From Hyaloraphidium curvatum (Eukaryota > Monoblepharomycota > Hyaloraphidiomycetes > Hyaloraphidiales > Hyaloraphidiaceae): a stretch of 64,000 bases of DNA. The stretch is taken from positions 682,001-746,000 of the forward strand of contig JAIVFI010000008.1 in assembly GCA_025558095.1 (NCBI GenBank), given 5' to 3'. The translations under genes and the position numbers were made by a program. How positions within the stretch are numbered: position 1 is the stretch's first letter; each line of letters opens with the position of its first letter. Shown here piece by piece: positions 1-11,135 of the stretch. Under the pieces are notes generated by a model. The model was not told where the DNA came from, did not search any database, and saw only the letters and a program-made list of their open reading frames with translations.

Positions 1-20
1 TCTGCATCTTCTCCACTGCC

Positions 21-1633
21 ATGCGCGCCGTCCGCGTAGCTGCGCTCGCCGTTCGCGGCGGAGCGGCCTCTCGTCGAGGATTTGCCGTCGCGACCGCCGA
101 GAAACCGCGGGTTGCCTTCACGGTGGGCACGCCGCCGGGGTGCCGCCGCGACATCTGACCCCTCGCAGCCGACGCACCCCGACCCTTCGCTCGCTTCGGT
201 CCCGCCGGCGCCGGCGCATCTTCCGCTGTACGCGCGCCCGCCGCTGACCTTCACCCACGGCGAGGGCTCCTTCCTCGTGACCGATGCCGGCGCGCGGTAC
301 CTGGACCTGGCAGCGGGCATCGCCGTCAACTCGCTGGGCCACGGCGACCCGGACGTGCTGCGCGCGATCGCGGATCAGGCGGCAAAGGTGGTGCACGTGA
401 GCAACCTGTACCACAACGAGCACTCGGGGGAGCTCGCCGGGGCGCTGGTCAAGAGCCTGCAGGTCGGCGGGCGGTGGAAGGAGGGCGGGAAGGTGTTTTT
501 TGGCAACTCGGGCGCCGAGGCCAACGAGGGTAGGCTTGGCTCCGCGTTTTCTTCGGGCAAGTGCTCGGATTGACGGGGTGTGGGGCCCGGCAGCGGCGCT
601 CAAGTTCGCCAAGAAGTACGCGCGCCAAACCTTCGGCAAACAGATCCCCGCCGAGTGTGGGACGCCGACCTGCCCTTGCATCGAGTTCAACGCCGCCGGC
701 TCGCCGGTTTCGGGCGGTCCCGGCACCGCTGCTTGCCCGTTCACAAAGTACAAGATGGTCTCCTTCACCCACGCGTTCCACGGCCGCACCATGGGAGCCC
801 TCTCGGCGACACCCGCACCGAAATACCAGGCGCCTTTTGCGCCGCTGGTCCCCGGCTTCGAGGTCGTGGACTACAACGATGCGGCCGGCGCGGTCGCCCG
901 CATCACCGAGGACGTGGCGGGCGTGATCGTTGAGCCGGTTCAGGGCGAGGGCGGCGTGACGGTCGGCCGCCTGGAGTTCTTGGAGGCGGTCAGGAAGCGG
1001 TGCGACGAGGTCGGAGCGGTGCTCATCTACGATGAGATCCAGGTGCGTCATTGTGATCGGCGGCACGGCCAAAGCTCGCTAATCCCATCCTCCGTCCAGT
1101 GCGGATTGGGAAGGACGGGCAAACTCCACGCGCACCAGCACTTCCCCCCGGAGCTGGCCCCCGACATCATGACCCTCGCCAAGCCCCTCGCCAACGGCAT
1201 CCCCATCGGCGCCGCCGTTCTGTCCGAAAAGGTCGCCGCCGTCGTCACCAAGGGCGACCACGGCACCACCTTTGGCGGCAACCCCTTCGCCTGCGCCGTG
1301 GGCCGGGTCTGCCTGGAGAAGATCTCGCGCGAGTCGACGCTCACCAACGTCCGCGAGATGGGGGGGCTGCTCAAGGCCGGGCTGGAGCGGATCGCCGCCG
1401 CGCATCCCAAGGTCGTCAAGGAGGTCCGCGGGGTCGGGCTCATGGTCGGCATGGAGCTGCAGCCCGAGTTCAAGCCGGAGAACGTGGTGGACATGTGCCG
1501 CGAGCAGGGCGTGCTGGTGATTGGCGCCGGTCTGAACACGGTGCGCTTCCTGCCGTCCTTGGTGATCAAGAAGGAGGAAGTCGAGATGGGCCTGAAGGCG
1601 GTGTCGACGGCGGTCACTGTGCTGGACGCATAG
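21..1633 (+). CDS. ARG8: Acetylornithine aminotransferase, mitochondrial
   Basis: Class-III PLP-dependent aminotransferase that converts N-acetylglutamate semialdehyde to N-acetylornithine in arginine biosynthesis. Predicted exons are 21-122, 169-529, 594-1042 and 1100-1633, giving 481 aa; all junctions keep frame. The first exon encodes an Arg/Ala-rich, acid-free N-terminus typical of a mitochondrial presequence. The family landmarks follow in order: the GNSGAEANE motif, an HGRTMGALS segment, the PLP-contact DEIQCGLGRTG segment, and the LAKPLANG segment carrying the Schiff-base lysine. Intron 3 (57 bp) is a multiple of three and has no stop, so retention would add 19 residues without breaking frame. 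Length and motifs match fungal ARG8. Ornithine aminotransferase is the nearest alternative, but the presequence and the GRTG region fit ARG8 better. Confidence 0.92.
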
Positions 1634-1754
1634 AAAACTAGATGGAAGACAGACAATCAAATTGGTGCTACGTTAATTTACAGTCCTAGGCGCTGGGAAT
1701 AATTGTAGCCCAAGAACCCACAATGAGCGCGGAACGCTTGCGTCCGGCTCGGAA

Positions 1755-4700
1755 TCAAGAGTCAACCATCAGCTCGTCGAGATCGGCCGCGACACCTCCG
1801 CCGGCAAGCGTCTCGGCGCTCTTTTGCTGCCCGGCAGACAGGCCCTCTTCGTGGCCGTCGCCCTCAACGCCCCCGCCGAGAGAGTCGCGCTTGACCGAGG
1901 ACATGATCGACCTGACCGTGTCCAGCTTGCCGCTCGTGCGCACGACCTCCACCTCCAGGCTCCCCTTTTCCGTCTCAAGCTCCCGCAGCTGGCGCCGCAG
2001 GGCTTCGTTCTCGTCCATCTTGGCGCGGAGCAGCGACTTGGCGCGGTCCCGATCGGCCTCGGCCACCTCCAGCTGCTTCTTGGTCTCACGCCACTCGCTG
2101 AGGATGCCGTCGTGCTGCTGGTCCACGATCGCGTGGTACTCGGCCGGCAGCGCCGCGAGCGCATCGGCAGCGAGAGGCTCGGTGCGGGTGCGGTACTTGC
2201 GCCGCCACTCCTCCACCTCCTGCGTGGCGTCCTTCAGCGCGGCCCGGAGCGTCTCGGCCTCGCTGTTGGCCTCCCAACGCTCCTTGCGCAGCATCTCAAT
2301 AAGCTTGGACGCAGCGCCCGCGGCCCCACCGACAGCGGGATCGACGGTGAGCAGCTCCAGCTCCTTGCGGTACTGGTCCACGCTGGAAACAGCCTCATGC
2401 AGCAGCACCTTGTTCTCGCCCGCCTGGCGAGCCAGCTCCCTGTTGGTCTCCTCCAGCTTGGCCACCTGCTCCGTGAGGGACGCTAGCTCGGTTCGGTACT
2501 TTGACTCGAATTCGTCGAAGAGCTTCTCCTCCATCTGCCTCTGGAGGGTGAGCTCCGCCACCACGGCCAGTTTGGCCGCCAGCTCGTCCGCGTTGCGGGA
2601 AACTACCGCGGGGTCCGTGCCGCCCTTGATCTGGCGCTTGAGCTCGTCGAGCTGCAGGGTCTTTTCGGCGAGCTGCGACCCCAGGATCATGACCTCGTCG
2701 CGGAACGCGTTGGACGACCTCGTCTTCTCCTCCAGGCCCCTCCTGGCCTCGGCCCTTTCACGCGCGAGCTGCAGGTTCTGCTTTTCCAGCTCGCGCACAC
2801 GTTGGCTCAGCTCGGCGTACTCGAGGGAGCTGCCCGAATGGTGCGACAGCTCCGTCTCGGGGGTGATTTCGAGTCCGTCCATGCTCTCGTCGCCGTGGTC
2901 GAACTTGCGCTTCTTGCCGGGACCGCTGGGAGCGAGCCCGTCCCCGCCGCGCACGACGATCATGGGCACGCGCGGAGTGCGGCCGTCGCCCTCCTCGGAC
3001 GCCCGCGACGGGGCCAGGTTCACCCTTTTCCGAGGGCGCTCGTCGGTGCGCGGGAAGCTGGACATGACCCGCGTGGCGAAAGGCCTCTGGTTTTCAGCCT
3101 CCCCGCCGCTGTCCTCGTGGGCATGGTGGGCAGACTTCTCCCTCCGCGTTTGGGGAGGCGGGGGGTGGATGATGGTGCGGTTGGGCCCGGCGGCCACGGC
3201 CGCGACGGCCGCCTTCTTGGCTTTGCGATCGCCCAGCTCCTCGATCGGCATCGGCGGCGGCGACAGCCGGGGCTTCTTGGGCTTCCTTTCGGGGGGCGGG
3301 CCCGCCGGAGTCGACTCGCGAAGGGTGCTGGCTGCTGTGGCAGCTGCAGATGCGGCGGCCTGGTAGGCAGACGTAGGAACCAGCTGGCTCGCCGAGATGT
3401 GCCCCGAAGCAGCTTTGCCCTTGCGCGCAGTCTGCGCCGCCTTCCTCCGCGCGCGCACGATCCGCAGGCCGCAGGCGTTGCACAGCATCTTGACCACCTC
3501 CTGCCCGTCGGTCTTGTCGTCGTCGACCACGACCCGGCGCCATTCAGGCGAGCTCTTGGTTCCGCACTGCTCGCATGCCTTGACGACCGTGTCCCAATCG
3601 AAGCGATTCGCGCTCGGCGAAGGCCTGGAGGGGACGGCGCTGATGACCTTTGTATATTTGGTCTTGGGTCGGTTGTTCCTGGGGTCGGAAGCTGTCGACG
3701 CGAACTCGGGCGCATTCGGGTCCTCGAAAAAGTCCTGCTTGCGCTTCATCTGCTCCTCGAACAGCGCCTCGAGCCTCTTGCCGGCAAGCGCAACCTCCGA
3801 GCGATCGCCGTTGTAGCTGTGCATTTGTCAGCCGGAGCAGATACAACGGCCAGGCGCAAAACTTACGCGTAGCAGTTCTTCAGCAAAAGGAGCATGTCCG
3901 ACTCAAACAGATTGATGCTTTTGTCGTACGCGCCTTGGGTCCACTTCCTCCTCATCAACGAAATGTCCATGGGATCGGAGACGACCGACAGATAGTCCGG
4001 CACAAGGGTGAGATCCACGGGGTCCTGGAACCAGACGGAGAAGGCCAAATGCTTGCGCTTGTTGAGCTCGTTCAGGATGTGTGCGGCAAATCTGCGGTGG
4101 AGACTGCCTTCGGTCGTGTTCAGGAAGCCGATGACGGGGCCGGAGGCGTGCGAGAACGGAATCTCGGTCGGAGGCTTGCGGCTCCTGACGGGCCTCTGCC
4201 GGAGCTGAAATTCGTCGGAAGAGCCGTCATCTTCCTCATCGTCCGAGGATTCCAGCACATCTCCGCCGAGGTCCGAAGGGGTGTCGCCGTTGCTCTTTTC
4301 ATCCTCGTCCCCGTCCTCGTGCGAGATGGCTTCCGAAGGGTCGTCGAGATCGTCCGAATCGTCATCCTCGGCTTGTTGCCTCGCCAAAGATTTGGACGCT
4401 TTCGATGCCGACCATGAGCGATCTTTCGCCTCTTGCGGGTCGGGCAGATCGGCATGGTGGGTCGTCGACGGCTGAAAACAAAGGTCGGCGTCAGTTCTGA
4501 CTCCAAAAGCGGACACATTCGCGGAGTAAATCCCACCTTGCGTTTTCCCTTGGTGTTCTTGGGCCCGCCGCTCTCCAAGGGCTCGGACATGCGGTGCTCG
4601 CTCGCATCCCGAGATCCGCGCGCCGATCCGGCACCCGCGCCGCCGGCCCTCGCGGGTTCGTCCGACATGAGCTGCTCAAACGTCTCCATGGCTTTCCTGG

Positions 4701-5241
4701 CGTCCGCCATGACGTTCTGCTTGGTCCACTGGTCCGCGTCGATGGTCTGCTTGCCCGTGGCCCAGCGAGACAGCACGCTCCTGACCTCCTTCGCAAACTC
4801 CTCGACCGTTTCGAAGGCGCCCTCTTCGCAGAGGCCTTTTATGTCGGCCAGGCCGGCCACCGTGTTGGGCAGGGCAAAGGGGCTCTTGTAGAAAGCCCGT
4901 GCCAGTTGGTGCACGACCCTCGCCGTCCACCGCATCTGCGAGCGGCTCATGCCGCCCGCGCCCGATGCGGACGCCGCCGACGGGTTGGCGTTGTCGCCGT
5001 CGGCGAGAGATCCGGCGTTGCTCTCGTCGTCGGTCAGGCCGCGCCGGCCCTCGCGCACGGCGTCGGACGCGTCCGTCTCGAACTTCGACTCGTCGATGAA
5101 CTCGGCCATCGCGCCATCATCGTCGAGATGCGCCATTGCCGCCGGCGCGGGACGGGCCTGACCGCGAGATCGCGATCGCCGTGTTTGCGCTTTTGATGGT
5201 TGTCTCCTTTTCACACGCCCGCCGAGTAGCGGGGTGGACAT
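1755..5241 (-). CDS. Bromodomain, GATA zinc finger and coiled-coil chromatin protein
   Basis: Predicted exons (minus strand) are 5241-4537, 4471-3867 and 3816-1755, giving 1123 aa. Residues about 104-200 resemble a degenerate bromodomain. Residues about 355-455 form a clear bromodomain, ending in NCYAYNGD with the acetyl-lysine-binding Asn; that motif appears only after the 50-bp intron is removed, which supports the splice. A GATA-type finger starts near residue 518 (CEQC...CNAC, then GLR). Its inter-pair loop is about 27 residues instead of the usual 17-20. Basic Pro/Ser-rich sequence and a long Glu/Lys/Leu coiled coil (roughly 760-1060) follow. The likely role is an acetyl-histone reader and DNA-binding scaffold in a chromatin complex. 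I do not recognise a named orthologue. Confidence 0.8.
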
Positions 5242-5279
5242 TGACTCACAACTCGCGGAAAGCAGCTGATCTATTACAG

Positions 5280-8178
5280 TCAGGCCACTTTTCTGAAGCC
5301 ATCTGACGATAGCATATCATCGCCGCGGAACGGCGGCCCGCCGTGGCGGATCGCGGTGTTGCCACGAACGTGATCAATCCCCTCTCGCCACCGTCCCTCG
5401 GGGGGATGACGAGCATCCTCGGACCGTGTCCGACCGTCCTGGCCCATCCTAGAGTCCCATTTCACCTCCGACGAGTACCAACCGGTGCCCTTGATGTCCA
5501 TAACAAACTCTCCGCAGGCGGTCGCGTCCGAGATCGCCTCGTTGGCGAGCTTGCGCAGCGTCGAGGCCAAGGTCCGCTTCAAACGGCAATCGACGCGCTC
5601 CGGGCCGTTGCCCCAGGTGCGCTCCGGGCGGGATGCCCGCAGAATCGCAAGCCCCGTCGTTAGAACTTTGGCAACGTGGTCCTTGTTTCTCAACTCGTGG
5701 TGTAGGTCAATAAGCACCCGGGAGTAGGTGATCATGAGATAGAGAAGCGTCCTCGTTTCTTCCACAGGCATGGGTTCGGCAGTGGAAGGCCGCGCCAGAT
5801 CCCTCAGCCTCTTCTCGTGTGGCTTCCAGATCTCGCCCGCCCGCGACGCCCAGACCTCGAGCCTGGCACGCTTCCCGCCAGGATAAACGGCCGTCATTTC
5901 CTTCAGCGGCATGTCCGACAGCGCGCCGACGGCTTTCCAGCAGGCGTCCAAGACCACTCCGGCAGTCCGCGGCGACGACTTGTCCAGCACGGAGCTCGCG
6001 ATCATCACGTTAAATATAGTCCACAGGTCCTCCGAGGTCTGCTCCAGAGCGGCGAATCCCTGACCCTTGCCGCGCGACTTGGATACCAAACCGACGGTAC
6101 GCATCAGCAAGAATGCGGCGTAATCATCGAGCCGGTGTCCGTTATCGCTCCGCGGCGCAGGGACCCTGCGCTTCGCAAGATCCGCCTTTGTGGCGTCATG
6201 ACGGACGGTATCAAAAAGTCCTTCCTTCCACCAGCCAAGGACGAGATTCCCCCCATCGATACCGGCTTGTCCGGAAGTCCTCAAAACAGATTCCAGCAGA
6301 ATCGAAAGAGTTTTGACATCCGGCGACGGGTAGCTTCTGGGCTGTCCCCCTTCCGAACGAACGGCAGTCCCATCGTTTCTCCTCCGTTGCCGACCGCGCG
6401 TCGATCGTTGACGTCTCTTCGGATTCGCGATCTCCTCTGCCGCAGATCCGTCCCAGGGTCGGTCCATAGGGAGGCCAAACTCTTGAGCCGCGACCAAAGG
6501 CGTCAGCTCTGCCTTTCCAGAGTTAAGGACGCACGTCAAGAGCGCGTTCACCAGTTCCGCGTCCTTGTCCTTGAGACCCAGCTCGTCCACGAAATGCCTC
6601 CACAGGTTCTGCATCCTCTCCAGTAATCCAGGTTCATCGGGACGGTATCGCCGTCTTGCAAGGTGGGAGAGGACCGTGCGCAGGGTGACCTTGTCTGGCT
6701 GGGGAGCGTTGGTCTCCTGAGTCAAGTAATGGCGTTCGGCCACCTTCCGCGACTGCTTCGGTCGCTCCCGCTGGTACTTTGGGTTCAGACTCGTCGTTCC
6801 GACCTGCAGCACCCAGCCGGGAAAGAGCGCGGCGGGGTCGCCAAAGACAAAGCGCGACACCGTGACATCGAACTCGCTCCAGTCCTCGCATCTTGCCAGC
6901 ACCTTCAGCAGCGCGTTCAAGAGCATGGTGTCGAAGTTGGTAGCGGGGATCCGAGCCAGGACCGAAGGCAGGTAAAAGTCGCGCATGGCATGCTTCGACC
7001 AGGGGACAGGGAGAGGATCCTTGGCAACCTCCGAATCAGCCTGTGCACCTGGCTTGTTGATCGGTTGCGGAATCTGCATCTCCTTGGCGGACATGGTGGC
7101 TGCATTCCCAAGGGCCGACAGGAGCGCAAGCCGCGTGATCCGATCCGGCTTTGATCGATAATGCAGCATCTGCGTAGTTCCGAGGTCAGCGGGGTCCCTC
7201 CCAGCGCCTCAAGTGACCAACCATGCGATAGCCCAATTCCGCCCAACCAAACTGGCCTTTTGTGGCGCATTGATTAAGAAAAGTGTTCCAGACCTCGTCG
7301 TCCGCGACGCGCATCTTCCATTTCCAAACTCCACGCCCAACTGCGGCGTCCAGATTACCCACTGCCAGCAAATCATCATCCACGGGGGCGTCCTCTGTTT
7401 CGGATTGCTCCTCGTTCTCGTCCGTAGCAAGCTCTTTGTTCGGAGCGGTCGTGGCCGTCTCCTCAACAGCGGAAGAGTCTTTCTCTTCCGCCGTCCTGGC
7501 AGCAATATCACGCCGAGCTTCACGCGCCTGAAGCTCGCGGTGACGGTCCTTCACGGCATGCCGCCGGATCAGCTCCAAAGCCTCGGCAAACTGGTCCTTC
7601 TCCCCGACCATCCACTTGATCTGCGCCGACAAGAGATGCGAATTGTCGTAAAGAAGCCGCAAAGGGTTCGCCGGGTACTTGTTTCGCGCGCCTTTACCTT
7701 CCGACCTTGGTTTCGCCTTCTTCTTTGCTCGGCGGAAGCCTTTGACGCGCCAACGGCGCACTTTTATCCCCTTGGTCCGAAACGGTTCCACGACATGTTT
7801 CCCCGAGCTCGCCGTGTGCGTAACAAGAACCTCTTTAGCGGTCCTCCCTCTCAACCGCCGTTGAAGCAGCTTTTTTCCCTTGTCCGAAGTCTTCGCCGGC
7901 AGCGCTCCCCGAGCGGGTTCGATGCTGCCACTTCTCCGGCTCGTCCGCGTCTTCCTGGAGCCACCAGCCGTGCGTACATCATCACGGATCTTTGTCGCAG
8001 CTGAAGACTGATTGCGCTGTTGGCAAACGGTGCCCCTCCCGAACAGTCCGCGCGTCCCAGGCAGCCTTCGTCCCGTGGCCAGCGAGCGAACCGTCAAAAG
8101 CGGAGTCGGGGCCACTCCGCACGACGATATGCATCGTCTCGTAAAGTCCGCCAAGGCAGATCTGAAGCTGAAGGCCAT
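5280..8178 (-). CDS. Predicted mitochondrial protein of unknown family
   Basis: Two exons (8178-7222 and 7169-5280) separated by a 52-bp intron with a GCTGAC branch site and GCAG acceptor, about 948 aa. The reading frame extends to 8325. I prefer ATG 8178 because it begins a Ser/Arg-rich, amphipathic mitochondrial-type presequence (MAFSFRSALADFTRRC) and leaves 161 bp to the divergent rhodanese. A basic linker (about residues 60-180) precedes an acidic stretch, then a mostly helical C-terminal two-thirds with scattered Trp/Leu motifs that loosely recalls organellar RNA-processing or PPR-like proteins. No repeat, catalytic motif or named domain is convincing, so no function is assigned. Codon use and splice signals look like those of its neighbours, so it is probably a real gene. 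Confidence 0.6.
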
Positions 8179-8339
8179 CTGGGTTGCATCTGGGCCTTCA
8201 GAATCGAACGCTTCTGTTGACTTGATGGGGTCGCGACCAGCAACGCGACCAAACCAAGCGCGCAGATCGACCTCCAGCAAATCTACGCGGAATGGCTTGC
8301 CTTGCTCCTTATCTTCGAGCGCCACGCGCTCTGCCTGCG

Positions 8340-8896
8340 ATGGCGGCGCTTAGAGCCGTGCCAGCCCTGGGGAGGGCCTCGGAACTGTCTCCCGCCTCCG
8401 TGGCCTTCCAAGCACGGCAGAAGCAGACCATTTCGCGAGGGATCCAGCAGATGCTGGATGAGGCGAACGCGCAGATCAAGACGGTCTCGACGGAAGAGGC
8501 GGTGAAGATCCACGCGCAGAACGATCCGAACATCGTGTTCGTGGACATCCGGGACCCGCGGGAACTCGAACGGGACGGCAAGGTCCCCGGAGCGGTGGGC
8601 TACGGTCATCCAGGTGCCCGGTTGGTCACAATCTGATGGCCTTTTCTTAGTTTCCGTGCACGAGGGGCATGCTGGAGTTCTGGATCGACCCGGAATCACC
8701 TTACGGCAAACCCATCTTCCAGGAGGACAAGCAGTTCATCTTCTATTGCGCGGGAGGGCTGCGTAGCGCCCTCGCGACGAAGCTAGCGCAGGACATGGGC
8801 CTCAAGCCTGTGGCGCATATCGAGGGCGGTTTCGGAGCGTGGAAGAAGGCCGGCGGCCCCGTCGAGGCTGTCACGAAGAAGGAGAAGAAGCACTGA
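8340..8896 (+). CDS. Single-domain rhodanese (sulfurtransferase)
   Basis: Exons 8340-8594 and 8651-8896 give 166 aa. Removing the 56-bp intron restores the family sequence VPGAF..TRGMLEFWIDPESPY. The active-site Cys is at about residue 118 in FYCAGGLR, followed by SALATKLAQDMG, as in small mitochondrial or bacterial-type rhodaneses that move sulfane sulfur to thiol acceptors. The start at 8340 gives an Ala/Arg-rich, presequence-like N-terminus; an in-frame ATG at 8292 is possible. The gene is divergent from the mitochondrial-type gene at 8178, and the short gap implies a shared bidirectional promoter. Confidence 0.88.
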
Positions 8897-8941
8897 AACA
8901 CACATATCTTGATTTCCTATAGATTCCCGCACCTCCTACAC

Positions 8942-8947
8942 AATAAA
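8942..8947 (+). terminator. Candidate poly(A) signal AATAAA after the rhodanese gene
   Basis: An exact AATAAA lies 46 bp after the rhodanese stop codon, in a locally AT-rich patch between two converging genes. Position and sequence fit a polyadenylation signal, but fungal signals are degenerate and no transcript data are available. Confidence 0.35.
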
Positions 8948-8955
8948 CACGCGTC

Positions 8956-9910
8956 TTATGGCGCTGAATAAGCAACTTCGACACACAGGTGTCCCTTGAT
9001 GTGCGGCACCATTCGTTCGACTTTCTCGCGCGCCACGAGCTTCCAACCGACAGAGGCATTGATGCAGGCGTCCTCGGAATCCCATAGGACGATCTGACCT
9101 CCTTTGGCTAGAAGGGATCGGGGAACCGTTCCGGAAATATCGTGGAGAAGGAGGAAACTGAGCGCTGCCTCGGGCATATCGGCGAGGGACTCGATCCGCC
9201 TGCAGTGCGAAAGTGCCATCTTCCGCAGTCTCGGGAGATGGGTCAAGACGTCCTTCAGAGACGACTGGGTGAGCTCGTTTGCCCTGCAGAGGGCCAGCTC
9301 CTTGAGGTTGCAGCAGCTCTTTGCGAGCTCCACAATAGACGCGCCCGACAAGGGTCCGGCGTTTGCCCACAGGACAAAAGTCTCCAGAGCAGGACAGCCG
9401 GCGGCAACGGCACGGATGAACAGCTGGGAGAGGGCCGTGAAGCTGGCGTCCGCCGAGGTTACGCTGATGTGTCGAAGCCGCGAGGCGACGTCGGCTTCGA
9501 GCGGAGAGAAGGCGTGGTCCGAGACTGCGAGGCCAACGCCGTCAGTGCTCGTTGTTCCCTGAACGCGTTTGACGGTCCTTACGTGTTTCGAATGAGCGAA
9601 TGCAAATGGACTGCAGGCTGCGCATGTTTTCCGTGAGGAGCTTCCTAACGCGGTCGTCCCTCGCATTCTCCAAGCTCAGGCAGACCACAGGGTGCTTGAG
9701 ACAAAGCTCCAGCAGCTTCGCATTGTGCGTCTCGTGCTGGTGCCCGGGATTGGCGAGGAAGCGCACTTGTAGCTGCCCTCCCCCGTCCCCCGCCGCCTGG
9801 AGGTGGACGCGGCTGATTCGCCCCAGCCGGTGCCGTTCGCGTACATCCAGGCAGCCGAATATCTTGGCCCACAGCTCATAAGGTAGTCCGTGGCCGGTTT
9901 TGCCCGACAT
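8956..9910 (-). CDS. F-box / leucine-rich repeat protein
   Basis: Exons 9910-9583 and 9524-8956, about 298 aa; an upstream in-frame ATG at 10033 would add 41 residues. The 58-bp intron has donor GTAAGG and a CACTGAC branch site, and its removal joins two overlapping frames in phase. Residues about 8-40 form an F-box (GLPYELWAKIFGCLDVRERHRL). The rest contains leucine-rich segments of the FBXL type (ALETFVLW, NLKELALC, RLRKMALSHCRRIESL). Such proteins usually act as substrate receptors of SCF ubiquitin ligases through Skp1; the substrate cannot be read from sequence. Divergent from the gene at 10055. Confidence 0.74.
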
Positions 9911-10054
9911 CGTCGCTTTCCCCCTTGGATTCGAGGGGGATCCGAAAAGTGAAGGGGCTGTGTCCGTGCCGCGGTCTTTGCCACCTGCGTCTGTTTGGAC
10001 CAAACTTTCGGCCCGATCCCCGGATTCATTCATTTGTTTCCGAGGCTCACTACC

Positions 10055-11054
10055 ATGAGCGACACGTCGCCCAGCGGAGGCGGTGTGCGACCGCTGCCGG
10101 GGACGTCGCCGCTGCGGTCCGCGTTCATGACAATGAGACGGGAGAGCGTCTCCGGGGCGAACCCCAGCTTGGCGGCCTGGAAGATGCAGAACGTCGTTTC
10201 CAACGTCATGGAGAGGCAGAGGATGCCGGGCTCTTTTGTAGAATCGGACTCGATCGAGGGGGGAGAGGCCCCCATACCCTTTCCCGGCCCTGCGACGCCC
10301 ATCCGGCGTCCCTCGATGCTAGGATCTGCGTCTGCTTCCGGGACCTCCACGCCGGCCAGATCATCGCCCATACCAGCAACGGCCCTGGTGAACCCCACTT
10401 TGCTCGCGGCGGCCTCGAAGCTGCTTTCGGCGAAGGACGACGATCTCGTCCCCTCCCCCTCGTCGCCGCCCTCGGGGGCAAAGCTCGCCCTGGACCTCGA
10501 AGCCGACATCTTCCACCCGTCCAACAGCTCCTCCGCGACGAGCCTCAAAGCACTGAAGGATATGCTGGAGAGGATCGAGGGGCGGCTGGCCAGGATCGAG
10601 GGCGAGGTGGAGACGCTGCGAACGGACCGGGACGAAGCGCGGAGGGCTTCCTTGAGAGCCGCGCCGGCGATGAGGATCGATCCGGGGGTGCAGAGGACGC
10701 CGACGACGTTCGGGACGTCCCCGACTGATTCCGAGCAATCGGAGGTGACCCCGGGAGGAACAGCGTCGAGGACCCTGGCACGCGGCACCTGGGCGCTCAT
10801 CGTTTCCTTCACTTGGTGGGCACTCGGTCGGGCATGGAGGTATGGAAAGTGCGGCGCATTCAATTTCACGGGTTTGCTGACGTTGCTATCTGGTTTCCAG
10901 GCAGTTCTTCTTCTTCCTTTACTTGCGGCGACTGCGCAAGTTCCTCGTCGTCGTACTCTTCAACCTGACGATGCTGGCACAGAAGCGGCTGCCCGAAAAA
11001 CTATACCGCTACGTCGTTTCTCCCGTGATGGAGATCGTCTTCAGGATCCTTTAG
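10055..11054 (+). CDS. Hypothetical protein with coiled coil and C-terminal membrane segment
   Basis: Exons 10055-10839 and 10901-11054 give 312 aa. The N-terminal two-thirds is Ser/Pro-rich and disordered. A short coiled coil (LKALKDMLERIEGRLARIEG) lies near residue 170-200. The C-terminus has two hydrophobic stretches, GTWALIVSFTWWALG and, encoded across the splice, QFFFFLYLRRLRKFLVVVLF, ending near the C-terminus. This resembles a tail-anchored or hairpin membrane protein. The intron (61 bp, TTTGCTGACG branch region, TTTCCAG acceptor) is needed to avoid a shifted, Arg-rich tail. I do not recognise the family. Confidence 0.63.
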
Positions 11055-11135
11055 TCGCGTGGACGTGGAGCGGGTGGAGAGAGGCGAGAAAGGCACTTGT
11101 GAAATACCCACGCTCTACACCCGAACTCAATTCCG

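Noticed and set aside
1723-3366. 547-codon plus-strand ORF opposite the bromodomain-GATA gene
   Set aside because: Ser/Leu/Arg-rich antisense shadow of the coiled-coil coding strand; no motif, and overlapped by a gene with clear domains.
7915-7930. GGTTCGA-type sequence resembling a tRNA B box
   Set aside because: Lies inside a coding exon, lacks the B-box end and has no upstream A box or acceptor stem.
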